Source: Adineta vaga
Lineage: Eukaryota; Rotifera
NCBI GenBank assembly: GCA_021613535.1
Contig: CP075494.1
Coordinates: 5,704,001 to 5,768,000 of the forward strand
Direction: 5' to 3'
Length of the DNA: 64,000 nt
Position 1 is the stretch's first letter; each line of letters opens with the position of its first letter. Below, in pieces: positions 1-11,455 of this stretch. The translations under genes were made by a program, and so were the position numbers. The notes under the pieces were generated by a model. The model had not been told where the DNA came from and made no database searches. It was given only the letters and a program-made list of their open reading frames with translations.

Positions 1-2966
1 GAAGAAAATTATTTAAAATCATTTCATTTAACTTGGTTGTTATACAATCAACATTTATATGAAAAATTAGTTTATATGGATAAAAATATTCAACAATCTA
101 TGTCAACAATGATTGATTTACTTCATCCAACAAATGATCATCAAGAAGATTATTCTCCAGCTGAATATACACAATTAATTAATCGTTTTCTTGAATTCGA
201 TGAACAAATGTCTGAAATAGCATGTGTTTATAAAGATTGTCAAATGAAAATGAATTCAATGACAAGAAATGCATTGAACTCAAATCAAAATACAATTGGA
301 TTGGTTGTTGCAACGAGTAAGAAGAAAAGTCGTAAGAAAACCAAGAAGATACATGAAGAAAATGATGGCAATATGAACAGGTTCGTTTACGTTTTGAGAC
401 TATTCAAATTTTTCAATCGAGTTTGTTTTAGTACGATCACTAGTGCCCTAAACATTCCATTAGCGAATATATTATCAGAAACAATAGATCCATCACAACA
501 TGGTTCAAATGGTTCATCGATTGGTTCTGGTGTTGGTGGAAAAGAATCGTCATCGATCTCATCATTTGATGATTATCTTCTAGATAATAATACATCATCA
601 TCAAGTTTTACAAAAGAAGAAACAGATCAATTAATTGAAAATAATAATACGGATCTTCATAATCAATTATTTCATGGACTATTAAATAATCATTCACCAA
701 TGACACAAATTCAACAAGAAATTGATGAATTAAAATTACATGAAACTACTATTCCAATCACGGCGAATATCAATGAAGAGAAATCAAAAACAATAGAAAA
801 TCAAATACCATTGATTGATGATAAACAAATATCGAGTGGTTAGATTAGAAAAATTAAAAGGTTTCTTTTCGATTGAATCTCTGTTTTAGTATCTTCAACG
901 AAAAAATCAAAATCACATCGCCGAAAAGAAAGTTCAAATTCAACTACAAAAGTTTCTTCCTCAACTTTGCCTAAGACATCTCTTACTCCAGATATAATTC
1001 TTCCTCCAAAACCTCCTTCATCAACAACATCCAAGCTTCAAGCCGATCTTCGTTCATTAACTATTCCTTCGTTAAGTAAAACAGAGATTCCAACATGTCC
1101 ATCTCTTTTATCAGCAAAAATGCAATCAGTTTCATTCACAGCTGGTACATTTGCGTCGATAACAACAGATGAATCTTCTTCTTTATCATCAACAAATCAA
1201 ACACGTTTAAATCTAAATCTATCACATAAATCTGGTTCATTAACAACTAAACATGAACAACTTCTTCGTCAGTGTGCCTCACCCAATGATATTAGTACTC
1301 TATTATCTTCATTGAAATCATCGAAATTTAATCAAGATCCTCGGAAATCTTCCTTTGATGAGAAAAATTGTGAATTTTGTTGTTGTGATTTATTTCCTGA
1401 TTCAAATTCTTCAATGGCAGGTAGTTGTATTGCATGTATGTCTGTATCATCGAATAGCACATCTATCTCTGGATTCAATCAACGTGATTGTGAAACAAAA
1501 GGAAGACTACAATTGAAAATGAAACAACGTACTGTACAAAATACAAGTGAACAAACAAAACTATCGATAGGAAATAAATCGAAAAGTAAACCATGTGATA
1601 ATAATATAGATGATTTAGTTCGATTTATTGATGGCGATGAAAAAATTACAGATGGATCAACGACAAAAAAGAATAAGAAAAAGAAGGATAAACAATCAAA
1701 ATCAAATTCAATTAATGAAGATATACAACAGAAGAAATTAGATAAAACAATAGTAAACGATCCGATTGTCGAGACTTCTCAACCTTTATCAAAACGTCAA
1801 CAAAAAGCAAAATTAAAACTTGAAAAACAACAAACAATTATTAAAGAATCTGCTACGAATCCATCTCCTTTGCCATCACCACCATCATCACCACCATCAT
1901 CACCACCACCTTCTCTTCTTCCTGAAAAGATCGATTCTCATTCAATAACAACTGAATCTTTACCTGAAGCTTTCCAACATCCATCAGAGGAAGAAATAAA
2001 TTGGATAACGATTTCTCGTAAGCAAAGTAAACACAAACCAACACCACCGGCATCGAATCCATCCAAATCTAAAAAACAACAAATAAATAATAAAACTAAG
2101 ATAACAAATACACAAGTACTTGCTCAACAAAAAGTGATACCAGAAATAGTACCAAATAGTAATAAACAACAACCGACCACAGCGATGATTTCAAAACGTG
2201 CACAAAATCAAGTGAAAACACATGCACAAGAAAAAAGTGAACTGCCATCTGCTTGGGCAGTGCCTGAACAGATGCCAGGTATAATATAAAAACATTCTTA
2301 TCTATTGTTAGATTCTACATTTTTGTTTAGCACCACCAACGTCGACACTTCTTGCAACAGCACCAGTTTTTATTCCGTCTTCATCTCTTATTAAACCAAA
2401 TTCAATCGATGATATTGTTCCACTTGAAGAACCCACCTCTTCTCCTTCGACTTCATCACTCTATTGGAATCCAAATGATTATCATCCACCAGGACCTGTT
2501 CAACGACCTATTTCATCATTTTTACCTTCACCTGGACCTCTCCAATCTACTATATCTCGTTGTATTCAACGACCATCATCCGAACCACGAACAACAACTC
2601 TATTTCCAACATATTCTCCAATGAATTATACAATTAGTACTGCAACTTCAGCATGGAATGATCTACCCAATACAAATTCTAATCAAACTCAATGGAAATA
2701 TCCAAATGACGAACAATATCAAACATCAACAACAATTCCAAATGATTTTCCTCTCTATGATCCATTCAATAGTGGTGCTGCACTTAACATTCCATCATCA
2801 AGTTTACTTACCAACAGAATGGAAGGTACATAATCAGTTTTTGGAATGTTTTGAATTCCTTCATTGTCTTTTTTCAGAATATTTCAATGGTTTACCAATT
2901 GCAAAAGATAACGATGTGAATGATATGGATGCACTTGATAAAGAAATTGAAGATTTCAAAAAGTAA
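1..2966 (+). CDS. FAM193-like protein, 5' end outside the window
   Basis: Five exons are visible: 1-380, 432-838, 890-2278, 2331-2825 and 2878-2966, joined by 51-52 bp GT-AG introns that keep frame. The reading is open at the left edge, so the start is missing. The first exon has a helical stretch (QHLYEKLVYMDKNIQQ, LEFDEQMSEIACVYKDCQ). The long third exon is low-complexity, rich in Ser, Lys and Pro, and holds a Cys cluster (CEFCCCDLF...CIACM). The C-terminus is short and acidic (DMDALDKEIEDFKK) and recalls the conserved end of FAM193A/B, which has a Cys-rich patch and a DE-rich EVEYFKR-like tail. No catalytic function is known for that family. The assignment rests on these two motifs and the architecture. 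The loss of the usual residues after FKK may be real or a local divergence. Confidence 0.55.
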
Positions 2967-3415
2967 ACGACAATTTACATTCATTTATCAAATAAAATCT
3001 TGATTCTTTATTCTTAGATATTACATGGATGAAACTTCATAAGATTCCCATGAAACAATTTTCAACTAATATTAATTATTGTTTTTTTTCTCTCGAATTT
3101 GACATTCCATCTCATTTTTATTGTACAAATCTATTACAAATTTTATGAGATTGAAGACGAACTATTTGAGAGAACAGAACATATATATATATATATACAT
3201 ACGATATGTAACATTTTATTTTATTTTGTGCATGCTATTATGTTTAAGATATAATCATAAATAAATATAAATGGGAAACTTCTTTGACAGAATAATTCAT
3301 TTTTATAGAATACAAAGAAAAACAAACTCTCGTCTGTGGATATAGGTTTTGTGATGATGAATACAAATTAATAATTCTTCAAGATTTATTCATATTTATT
3401 TAAGTAAAAGAAATG
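2967..3415. other. 3' intergenic stretch between convergent genes
   Basis: No coding sequence is seen. It holds AATAAA-like poly(A) signals near 2990 and 3260 and an (AT)n run at about 3180-3197. It separates the convergent FAM193-like and C2-domain genes. Confidence 0.5.
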
Positions 3416-3997
3416 TCAATCATTTTTTTCTGTTGGAATAAAAGAAACTTGGACTAAAATTTGTCCAACTGGTCTATTATATTTTCTTAATGGTAACCAA
3501 ATTTGTTGTTGATCGATAAGCTGTCTAACATTTATATCACATGTTCCTAACATTTTTGGTTCGTTATGCGCTACACCATGAAGTGGATCATGTTGTTGAA
3601 CCCAAATGGTTAATCGATCATTATTCGAATTTCTTATGTTGAAATGAAATGGTCCATTGGCCGATGTCCATTGTGGATTTCGATTTGTTGATGTACTATC
3701 CGATTGTGATGTTCGAAATCGTTGATAATTACATTCGAGGATCACATAAGGTCGTTCTACGAAATTTGTACATGAAGTCAATATGGATAAACGTGATTCA
3801 TATAGATCTTCAGCACGAAGGACAGTTAGTATTAGTTGACCAGAATTTTCAACAGTGGATATCGTTGATGATGATTGAACTAATCGTATAGGTATCACAT
3901 GATTTTGTCGATCTTTCCACCAATCTTCAGCTTTATGAATACCATCATTTAAATTTGGTGCAATAATAGATTTTTTGATATTCTTTAAATGGCCCAT
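3416..3997 (-). CDS. C2-domain protein
   Basis: The protein is about 193 residues when started at the ATG at 3997. The frame stays open upstream to a TTG at 4045 behind a possible acceptor, so a short 5' exon may be missing. After a basic N-terminus with a WWKDRQ segment, a single C2 beta-sandwich is visible. It begins at GQLILTVLRAEDLYES, continues through RPYVILECNYQRFRTS, NPQWTSANGPFHFNI and LTIWVQQHDP, and ends at PVGQILVQVSFIP. C2 domains bind membranes or partner proteins, often with Ca2+. Here only some of the usual calcium-binding loop aspartates are evident, so Ca2+ binding is uncertain. The specific family was not recognised. It is divergent from XRCC4, which starts at 4216 on the other strand. 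Confidence 0.6.
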   Translation of the reverse strand: MGHLKNIKKSIIAPNLNDGIHKAEDWWKDRQNHVIPIRLVQSSSTISTVENSGQLILTVLRAEDLYESRLSILTSCTNFVERPYVILECNYQRFRTSQSDSTSTNRNPQWTSANGPFHFNIRNSNNDRLTIWVQQHDPLHGVAHNEPKMLGTCDINVRQLIDQQQIWLPLRKYNRPVGQILVQVSFIPTEKND

Positions 3998-4215
3998 TCG
4001 TTTGAATAAGAAGATCGATCTGTTTTGCTTCAATGCATCTATCAAAAATGCACATGATTGATAATTAAAACGACGTAATATAATATTATTTTTTGCGTAA
4101 TAAATGAGGGAATCTTCTATTCGTTTCTATGCGACATCTGCTCAGGTATTTCAATTGCTGAGGTATCACAACGAATCATGAGAAAGCTATATATATATGC
4201 ACGGTATTTCTTGTT

Positions 4216-7200
4216 ATGACGGATTTTGGTGAAATTCCAACAAATATTTTTCAAAAAAAAAGCAGGGTATTTTCATATTTCAGATTGATGAACATGACAC
4301 ATTTCAATGATAATGAATTTATATATTTTATTAAAATTGTTGATGATCAAAAGGAGAAATATTATTTGAAAAGTACGATTGACGAGCAAAATCATACAAT
4401 TTTAATACATTTAACTAATTTTAAACACAGTTGGGTAGGTGTTAGTAAGTATTATCAATTCAATTATTCATTTTCTGATATTAATCTGAACTATATTCAG
4501 TCAATCAAGAACAAGTTCGATTATTAGCAAAAAAATTCCCATCTGAATCAAATGATTCCTTTTATTCACATACACAACGTGCGTTTTCAAATGGAAATAA
4601 AACTGAAACAGATGGACGAAGTTATGTATTTAATTGCAAAAAACTTGACAAAAATCGATTGGAAGTATGTTAAATTTGATTAGATATTTTTAATCTCTCT
4701 AAAAGACACACCAAGAACAAATAAAACCGACTAGTCCATTTGATATCCGTCATCAGCATTTGTCTGTCACTCTCTAAACGCATAGATATATTTGCTAAGA
4801 TTGTAAATGCATGTTATATTTGACCTCGAGTTGAACTATATTTTTAGTTTGTTTGGAAAGAGAAAATTGAAGCATTGAATTCATTGAAAATTATTGGTAA
4901 TGTCGAACTTGAAGAACGACCTAATGATGAAGTAATTCGTTTCTCATTCTTAAAAACAAGACATTTATGACAAATAATTCATTTTAGGTTTTATCGAAGA
5001 TGATGGACTATACCATCGATGAAATGGACATGTTACGAGCAGCAAATGAACAAAAATTAGTCGAAATCAAATGTACCAATGAACAATTACATAAAGCTTT
5101 AGAAGTAAATAATTATATAAATTTTAATAAGAAATGTTTATAATATATGTATTTTATTCTCTTTAACTAGACTGTTAAACGAACAGTTGATATGAAAGAA
5201 CAACTTGAAACTGATCTATATAGAAAGGTAATTTTTCTACTGCATTTTTTCAATAACAAAATTAAGTAGACTTTTTTTCGTATTTCTGAGCATTTGAGTA
5301 AGAATTTGTTCGATTTGAGGAACTCGAATGATAAAATCATTGGAGATGTTTTCGATTAAAATTGGATAATCGACTTTAATACATTGTATCCATTCGAAAT
5401 TTTTATCACTATTAATTCGTGTTTGATAAAAATGAATACGTTCACGAACAAATGAAAGTTCATCTTTATAAGATGATATTAACGATTCTAATTGTGAATG
5501 TAAATTTTCTAACATAGTTTTTTCAATTGTATCGAATAATTGATGGATTGATAATAGCGAATATCGTTCATGAAAAACTGTTAGAATTCGTAAAAGAATC
5601 TGAAATGCAGCTTGAACTTCATCATGTTCTTCGAGATAGGATTGCGATTGTTTGTTAGAAGATGATGTTTCAATTATACTACCAAATAATTGTAAGTGAG
5701 TAGTATGTGGACGATATTCTCTTAAAGATAATTGTTTTAAATAACACCAATGTTTCGAAATTTCACTAATATTTTCTTTTGTTTTAATTACTAAACCTTC
5801 GAGAAGTTTTTCAACGGAACGATCTAATTCAATCTGTCGTTGTTTATAATGAGCTATACGTGCTGGTGAAAAAAAAATTGAAGGAGAATCAGTAATTCGT
5901 GGAAGACTTGACTTCTTTTCATTGACTTTTCTTTCAAGAGAAAGTGTTGGTTGTAAACAAAGTTGAGCTAAAGATAGATCACTTGATGTCATCAATGACT
6001 TTGTAGAAGATTGTTGCAATCGATAAGAATTAGCTAAATGTATTAAACATTGACGATGCAAATGATTATTATTTTTATGTACATTTCGTAAATCTTCATA
6101 TTTATCAGAGACACTGCCAATATAAAAGATAGATGATTTCGCAGTTCCGTTTTCCATGTTACTCTCCGTGGACGTTTCAGGTAATGATTCCGATCGAGTA
6201 ACTGTTTGATTTTGTCGACATCGAGAACATAGATCATACTGACTTGATGAATTAAATTGATTACAAACTTGACATACAGATGTATGTTCGATTGAATTTC
6301 GTTTGGAAAGTTTATCTGATCCGCATGAAGTTTCACGTTTCAATAAACCATGATTTAACATAACAGAAAAGTCTCGGAAGGATGTAATCAATGATGATAA
6401 TGATGAATTACTACCATTCAATGACTTGGAAGATGTCATAGGTAAACTAGAGCGATGTTCGTTTTTCTTTTGCTTTGATGCTCGACGATGTAGGCGATAT
6501 CGATGAAACAGACTCATCGATGGTGTAAAAAACAAGCCGTTGTAATCAATGTATATATACTTTATTTGCAATCATGCGTATAATTTTTTCAGTATGATGC
6601 TTTTCTCTCTCTCTCTCTCTTTCTCTCTCTTGAATCATCATAAACCTTCACCCACGCTATCAATTAATGACCAATAAACAAGAGTCAATATATTACGTTT
6701 CATGAAAATTTAAAGATCATTCAGAATCTTCGAAACTAAATTATTGATATCGAGTATCTATGTCCGAAAAAAAAAGTTTCGTCCTTCATGACTCATTCGG
6801 AAGTAAAAACGAAAACACATGAATCAGAATACACCTGAAAGTAAAGTGGAGAAATTTTATTGTCATTTAGTTTGTTCTTGTGTTAAATACAAAAAAAGCA
6901 GAATTAGCAAAACTTAAACAACAGATTGAATCTTATCGTTATGACCATCCGACTACAACCAGAGGTAAAGTTTGAAATGAATTTCAAAAACAAAAGTGGA
7001 ATCTTCTTTTTAAGATGAAGAATCTTATGTAGATTCTCATCCTCGTAGTGTTTCACCAATGGATTCAACATTCAATGAGAGCGAATCTCAAACAAATAAA
7101 CGACGTCGACATCAATCGAATGGTACAAGTACAAGTGAAGACGACGATATTCAAGAAGTAAGAATATCTTGTTTTTGTTTTATTTCGAATAATGTGTTTT

Positions 7201-7585
7201 TCTACTGAATAAATTCATAGATTCAATTGACAAAACCAACAAAATCAAAAACAATGAACAATAGACAAGATAGTTCACTTGATTTAGGTAATGATCAAAT
7301 GGATTATAAAACATCGACGATCGATAAACATCATCAACGGTAGAAAATGAAAGCATTTCTTCTCATCTTTTTTCTAACCGATTTCTTTTTTATTAGACGA
7401 AAATTCGTTACCGCAACCAATACAATATCAAAACGTCCATTTGTTAAGTATGATATTCTTTTCTTAATATTTGTTTTTCGTTTTTATATCTAAGTTGTAG
7501 TCATACGGCTACTTCTTCATCAATGACAGTACCTTCATTACCTGATGATTCTCAAACAACCGATGATTTATTGAATAAAATATAA
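4216..7585 (+). CDS. XRCC4: DNA repair protein XRCC4 (NHEJ), gene with nested antisense gene
   Basis: XRCC4 scaffolds DNA ligase IV in nuclear non-homologous end joining. Ten exons: 4216-4444, 4501-4664, 4848-4931, 4988-5104, 5171-5227, 6871-6964, 7015-7157, 7221-7339, 7397-7447, 7501-7585. They give 380 codons with all phases matching. The head domain includes ILIHLTNFKHSWVGV, matching the FVITLTDGHSAWTG region of vertebrate XRCC4. The coiled-coil stalk reads EQLETDLYRK across the large intron into FVLVLNTKKAELAKL, the counterpart of ALETDLYKRFILVLNEKK. The C-terminus has an NKRRRH nuclear-localisation-like run and ends in TTDDLLNKI, like the conserved SPEDLFDEI tail. A downstream ATG at 4288 could also start the protein. 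Intron 5 (5228-6870, about 1.64 kb) is far longer than the others and contains a minus-strand gene. Confidence 0.9.
5237..6517 (-). CDS. Unknown protein nested in XRCC4 intron 5
   Basis: A single uninterrupted reading frame of 426 residues lies wholly inside the fifth XRCC4 intron on the opposite strand. The first ATG is at 6517; the frame extends 18 codons further upstream only through non-ATG codons. The N-terminus is basic (HRYRLHRRASKQKKNEHR) and is followed by a Ser-rich region. Then comes a four-cysteine knuckle (CQVC...CSRC) that could bind zinc. The C-terminal half is predicted helical with many charged residues (HYKQRQIELDRSVEKLLEG onward). No family was recognised. The absence of introns among intron-rich neighbours is compatible with a retro-copy or a late insertion. 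A (CT)n tract lies just upstream of its start, near 6602-6630. Confidence 0.6.
   Translation of the reverse strand: MSLFHRYRLHRRASKQKKNEHRSSLPMTSSKSLNGSNSSLSSLITSFRDFSVMLNHGLLKRETSCGSDKLSKRNSIEHTSVCQVCNQFNSSSQYDLCSRCRQNQTVTRSESLPETSTESNMENGTAKSSIFYIGSVSDKYEDLRNVHKNNNHLHRQCLIHLANSYRLQQSSTKSLMTSSDLSLAQLCLQPTLSLERKVNEKKSSLPRITDSPSIFFSPARIAHYKQRQIELDRSVEKLLEGLVIKTKENISEISKHWCYLKQLSLREYRPHTTHLQLFGSIIETSSSNKQSQSYLEEHDEVQAAFQILLRILTVFHERYSLLSIHQLFDTIEKTMLENLHSQLESLISSYKDELSFVRERIHFYQTRINSDKNFEWIQCIKVDYPILIENISNDFIIRVPQIEQILTQMLRNTKKSLLNFVIEKMQ
6602..6630. repeat. (CT)n microsatellite
   Basis: An almost pure TC dinucleotide run inside XRCC4 intron 5, about 85 bp upstream of the nested gene's ATG. 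Confidence 0.85.
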
Positions 7586-7650
7586 TTTTTTTAAATCTTT
7601 GTTTTGTCATTGTGATTCTATTTTAATACATATTTATCATATATCGACTC

Positions 7651-7657
7651 TTTTCAG
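7651..7657 (+). promoter_or_regulatory. Candidate trans-splice acceptor
   Basis: TTTTCAG ends 6 bases before the ATG of the RBR gene at 7664 and only about 70 bp after the XRCC4 stop. No upstream coding exon for the RBR gene is visible. This fits an outron acceptor for a spliced leader, a mechanism known from bdelloid rotifers. It is an inference from position only. Confidence 0.4.
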
Positions 7658-7663
7658 ATAAGC

Positions 7664-9233
7664 ATGAGTGAAATATCTGATATATATACATGTCCTACTT
7701 GCACATATGAACAATCTAAATTTGTAACAAAATGTGAAATGGTAAGTTTGTTTTCCTTTTTTCGTTTGTTTATAAAATCTATTTAGTGTGATACTCCTAA
7801 TCTGAATCAATTGGGAATTGATAATTCAGTAACAATTTGTCCACAATGCACTTTTGCTAATGAAGGTGATCATGTTAGAGGTAGGATTTCTATGAAATAA
7901 CAATGTTTTTATTCTATCTGTTCATTAGTTTGTGAGATATGTGCGTATAGTTTTCTTGATGGTTCATCGCCTAAAAAATTCCGGGCGGATGATGATCATG
8001 ATCAAGATGAAGACGAAGACGAAGAAGAGGATGATAACGATGATGATGACTACTACCAAATTCCAATGTCACAAAATACAAATGAAAAACGAAAACCTAT
8101 TGAAGCTGTTGAAACAGCTATGACTGAGGGTGAATTACGTTCATATTATCAACAATACATATCTATATTAAAACAACAAAGACAACAAAAGCAACTTTTC
8201 TCAGATCAACAATTACGTGAGATTATTTGTCAATTATTTCATTCACTTCAATATAAACATGATGAGCCAGAAGGTTTGAACTCGATATTGAAGAGAAATA
8301 TATATATTTATAAATAAAGATGAAAATCGTTTTAGGTCAATTGGTTTTCAAAGCGTGTCAGATTTGTTTCGATAAAGACGAACCGCTGATAACAATGAAA
8401 GTACGTATGAACAATAATGATGAAATCAAATTTTTCCTTTTTCCTCCATAGGCTTGTGGTCATCGTATGATATGTCCTGATGATTTTCATCAATATTTAA
8501 TTACACGAATTCGTGATAAAGATCTTCTTCCATGGATTCCATGTCCAGCAGAAATTTGTGGTGTACCATGTGATGCAAAGAATATTACTGAAGATGGTCG
8601 TTTAACTCATGGTGAACTTCTATCGTTTATCATCATATATATGTCGAAAAAATTATCACGAAATGAAAACTTTATTACATGTGTTCATTGTGAACAAGGT
8701 GGTTTTCTTCAGATTGGTCCACCGAAAAAAGAAGAAGTCGAATGTCAAGTATGTCATAGTAAACAAACGATTGAAAAAGGAACTGATGGAGATCTTGATA
8801 TAGGTAATGAATTTGGAAGTTTCGTTTTCATGTCATCAATTGATTTCGATTTCTTCTAGCTTTTAAGACAATGATTGAAAAAGGAGAATTACGTGAATGT
8901 CCAACATGTCGTCATTTAACTTTAAAAGAAAAAGGTTTATGTAACGTAATTGAATGTGTAAAATGTGGTATTTGGTGGAATTGGCGAACACGAGAACAAG
9001 GACATAGTGGAAAAGATCTGAAAAATAAAGCGAGATCAAATGGAACACTTTGGGAACCTGGTAAGACACCAAGAGTTGAATTCTTATTTTTCATTTTATG
9101 TTTTTGTTCAGGTGAACTTCATTATCAACAGCAATTGGAAAGACGAAATCCAGCTGAATTTAAAGCTTTATTAGAACGAAATGGTATTGAATATAATCCG
9201 AATTATGTTCGTGGTGGATGGAACGATCATTAA
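7664..9233 (+). CDS. RBR-type E3 ubiquitin ligase with two RanBP2-like zinc fingers
   Basis: Seven exons (7664-7741, 7787-7880, 7929-8273, 8336-8400, 8452-8803, 8860-9060, 9112-9233) make a 418-residue protein. Two RanBP2/NZF-type fingers come first (YTCPTCTYE...CEMCDTP and TICPQCTFA...CEICAYSF); such fingers often bind ubiquitin. An Asp/Glu run follows (about residues 70-95). Then come RING1 (CQICFDKDEPL, CGHRMICPDDF, IPCPAEICGVPC), an IBR-like CVHC/CQVC pair and a RING2-like segment (CPTCRHLTLKEKGLCNVIEC VKCG). The Cys in GLCNVIEC is in the place of the catalytic cysteine of RBR ligases. The final Cys pair of a canonical RING2 is missing. It would transfer ubiquitin from E2 via a thioester, but its substrate is unknown. 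It lies 78 bp downstream of XRCC4. Confidence 0.75.
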
Positions 9234-9612
9234 TTTAGTTTATTTATTGTTTTTTTCTCCTTTATTAATCAAGATGTAAATCAGTTGTCCTTCTAATTTT
9301 CTTATTCTTTTTCATGAAAACAATAAAGATGATTTTTCATCTTCAGATACTTCGAACTTAACATTCAAAAATCTATTCTTGTTTTTGTATTTTTATATTC
9401 AGATATGATGTGAATAAAAGAGTTGATTGAATAATTCAACTGGAAGAAAATAGTTATGAATCTAGAGAACATCGTCTCATTGAAAATTGCCAACGAAAAA
9501 TATATAAAATATTCATTAGAGGTGTAAACTGAATAGATGATACACTATCATAAAAACTCATTTTCAGATGATGTTAAGATGTATTTTCTTCAAACAGTAA
9601 TAATACGAAGAA

Positions 9613-10791
9613 ATGTCAAATAATCCACCATGTATTAAATGTGAATTGACAGGTAATTCTAATGGATTATTTACTTGTAATGGTACGTCTTGTCAACTTA
9701 AGTATTTCAATAAAATGAAGTATTATGTGTATTTAGGATGTCGTCAAAGTTTTTGTTCGAATCATATTGAAGATCATTCAACTGAACGACGTCATCGTTT
9801 TGAAAATCTGACAGATGAATACAATTCAATCTATGATAGATTCCTTGAATATAAGCAAATATCAAAGTATTATCAATGGAGAGGAATTGAAAAGAAACTC
9901 TATAAAATCAAATCAGAATTTGATCAACAAGAAAACTTATTTAAGTAATGCCATGCAATATTCTATAAATAGAAAAAAAAAACACGTTTGAATCTTTTTT
10001 TTTTCAAAATAGCTTTTGTAATAGAAATCTAGATGATTGGAACAATCAATTAAACGAAATTAATATTCATTTAACAAGACCAATAGAATCAACTTCAGTT
10101 CGATTATCTAATGTCAAACGATATGGCATTTATTTTTCATGTATTCTTTTGCTTGTTTTATTATACTATTGGAATGATAGTATCCTATTGAAAAGGTTAT
10201 TTACAACCAGAAAATTCATTATTATTAAGGGACCAATTCTACTTCATGAAAACGGCCATGTCGCTGAACATAAGGGATATGATGATATACCCGGCAGATT
10301 TATTGTTAATCAAAACTATTCAAAGAATATAAATTTCGTACGATTCATTGTAGAAAAATTCTCTTCATCAAATAGTTTTATCGGAATAGTTGAATCCGAA
10401 TATTCCAAAACACAAACACCAATTTATGGATGGTTTATTGGTGATGGACGAGTCAAACATCTTCAACCAGTACAATCGATATTTATTCACCTATTGCAAA
10501 AGTAAATATAAAATACTTTTTAAATGAGAACACAGCATTATTGATGTTTTTCTTTCTTTTAGAATCTGGTCATTTTTTATTGGTAATCAAGAAAAACATC
10601 ACGATGTCCGTGAAATAAAACAAGGCGATACAATTGAAATAAAGATTGATTGTATTCAATCAAAACTTACTTTAAAAAACTTACGAACAAAAACGAGCGA
10701 AGATCTTGACATTCAACAGAAACGAACACCTTTACCATGGCAGATCTGGATAAGTCTCGATCGACATGAAGATCGAATACGACTTTTATGA
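9613..10791 (+). CDS. B-box-like / transmembrane / SPRY-like protein
   Basis: Three exons (9613-9944, 10013-10501, 10563-10791) give exactly 350 codons. The N-terminal 60 residues carry a cysteine-rich B-box-like zinc finger (CIKCELTG, CNGTSC, GCRQSFCSNHIEDH). A charged helical stretch follows. A hydrophobic segment near residues 150-165 (IYFSCILLLVLLYYW) could span a membrane. The C-terminal half looks like a SPRY/concanavalin-type beta-sandwich: FIGIVESEYSKTQTPIYGW, then GDTIEIKID and PWQIWISLDRHEDRIRLL near the end. The arrangement resembles TRIM-like proteins without a RING. Bdelloid genomes are believed to hold many such proteins. Function is not known. The fold calls are by eye and the TM call is tentative. 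Confidence 0.55.
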
Positions 10792-11037
10792 ACTGATTTT
10801 TTGAAAATAAAACTTTTTTTTCTATTTTAAATATTTATAATAATGGATATCGTTCTACATATTTTTTTTAATCCGAAAGCTGAGTCAATCAACAACATTC
10901 CCTTTACCATTGGTAAAGATATATATATATATATATTTCTTTCATACATGAAGTATGTGATTGTGCAATTTCTTACTTTGTTATTGCTTCAGAACGAGAC
11001 ATTAGATAGAGATATTGTCGAAAAGAAGTGCATAAAG

Positions 11038-11273
11038 ATGATGTTCCAACCTACTTCAGGTCGTCAAGGTTTTAAGTTTGTTAAAAATACAACTGACCAA
11101 AAAGGCAAGTTTAAATAAGAATATTAGAAGAATCTTTGACAAATTATATAAATGATTTAGATACGGTCACCGTTCAACAAGATAACAAAACATTGGAAAC
11201 AAGTGTATCCAAAGAAAAACAAGTCGAATCGAATCAACAAACTTCTAATATCATCGATAAACCGAAAACTTAA
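11038..11273 (+). CDS. Microprotein with TSGRQ-x-F-x-FV motif (copy 1)
   Basis: Two exons, 11038-11104 and 11161-11273, give 59 residues. The intron uses a GC donor (AAAG/GCAAGT) and an ordinary TTTAG acceptor. Without it the frame stops at once, while joining restores an open frame to a TAA. The protein starts MMFQPTSGRQGFKFVKN and then is polar and Gln/Ser/Thr-rich. The next gene shares the opening motif, which supports both as real coding sequences. An acceptor-like CTTCAG lies about 46 bases upstream of the ATG. The frame stays open further upstream, so the start is not certain. No known family was recognised and there is no signal peptide. Confidence 0.5.
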
Positions 11274-11455
11274 CTATTTTCTATCTTTTTTTCACATTAT
11301 ACTTTCTTATTTCAAAATGTCAATATTGACATACAGAATGTTATTGAATACTAGTTGAGTAAGAATAGTGACAATAAACAGTGTGACTCACCCTTTACTA
11401 CATGCTCTTTATCAGTTAGAATAAAAATTCATTTCTTATTACATTATATTTATCA

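Noticed and set aside
10843-10990. Upstream in-frame extension of microprotein copy 1
   Set aside because: Contains an AT-repeat and T-rich, hydrophobic low-quality sequence; an acceptor-like CTTCAG separates it from the conserved motif.
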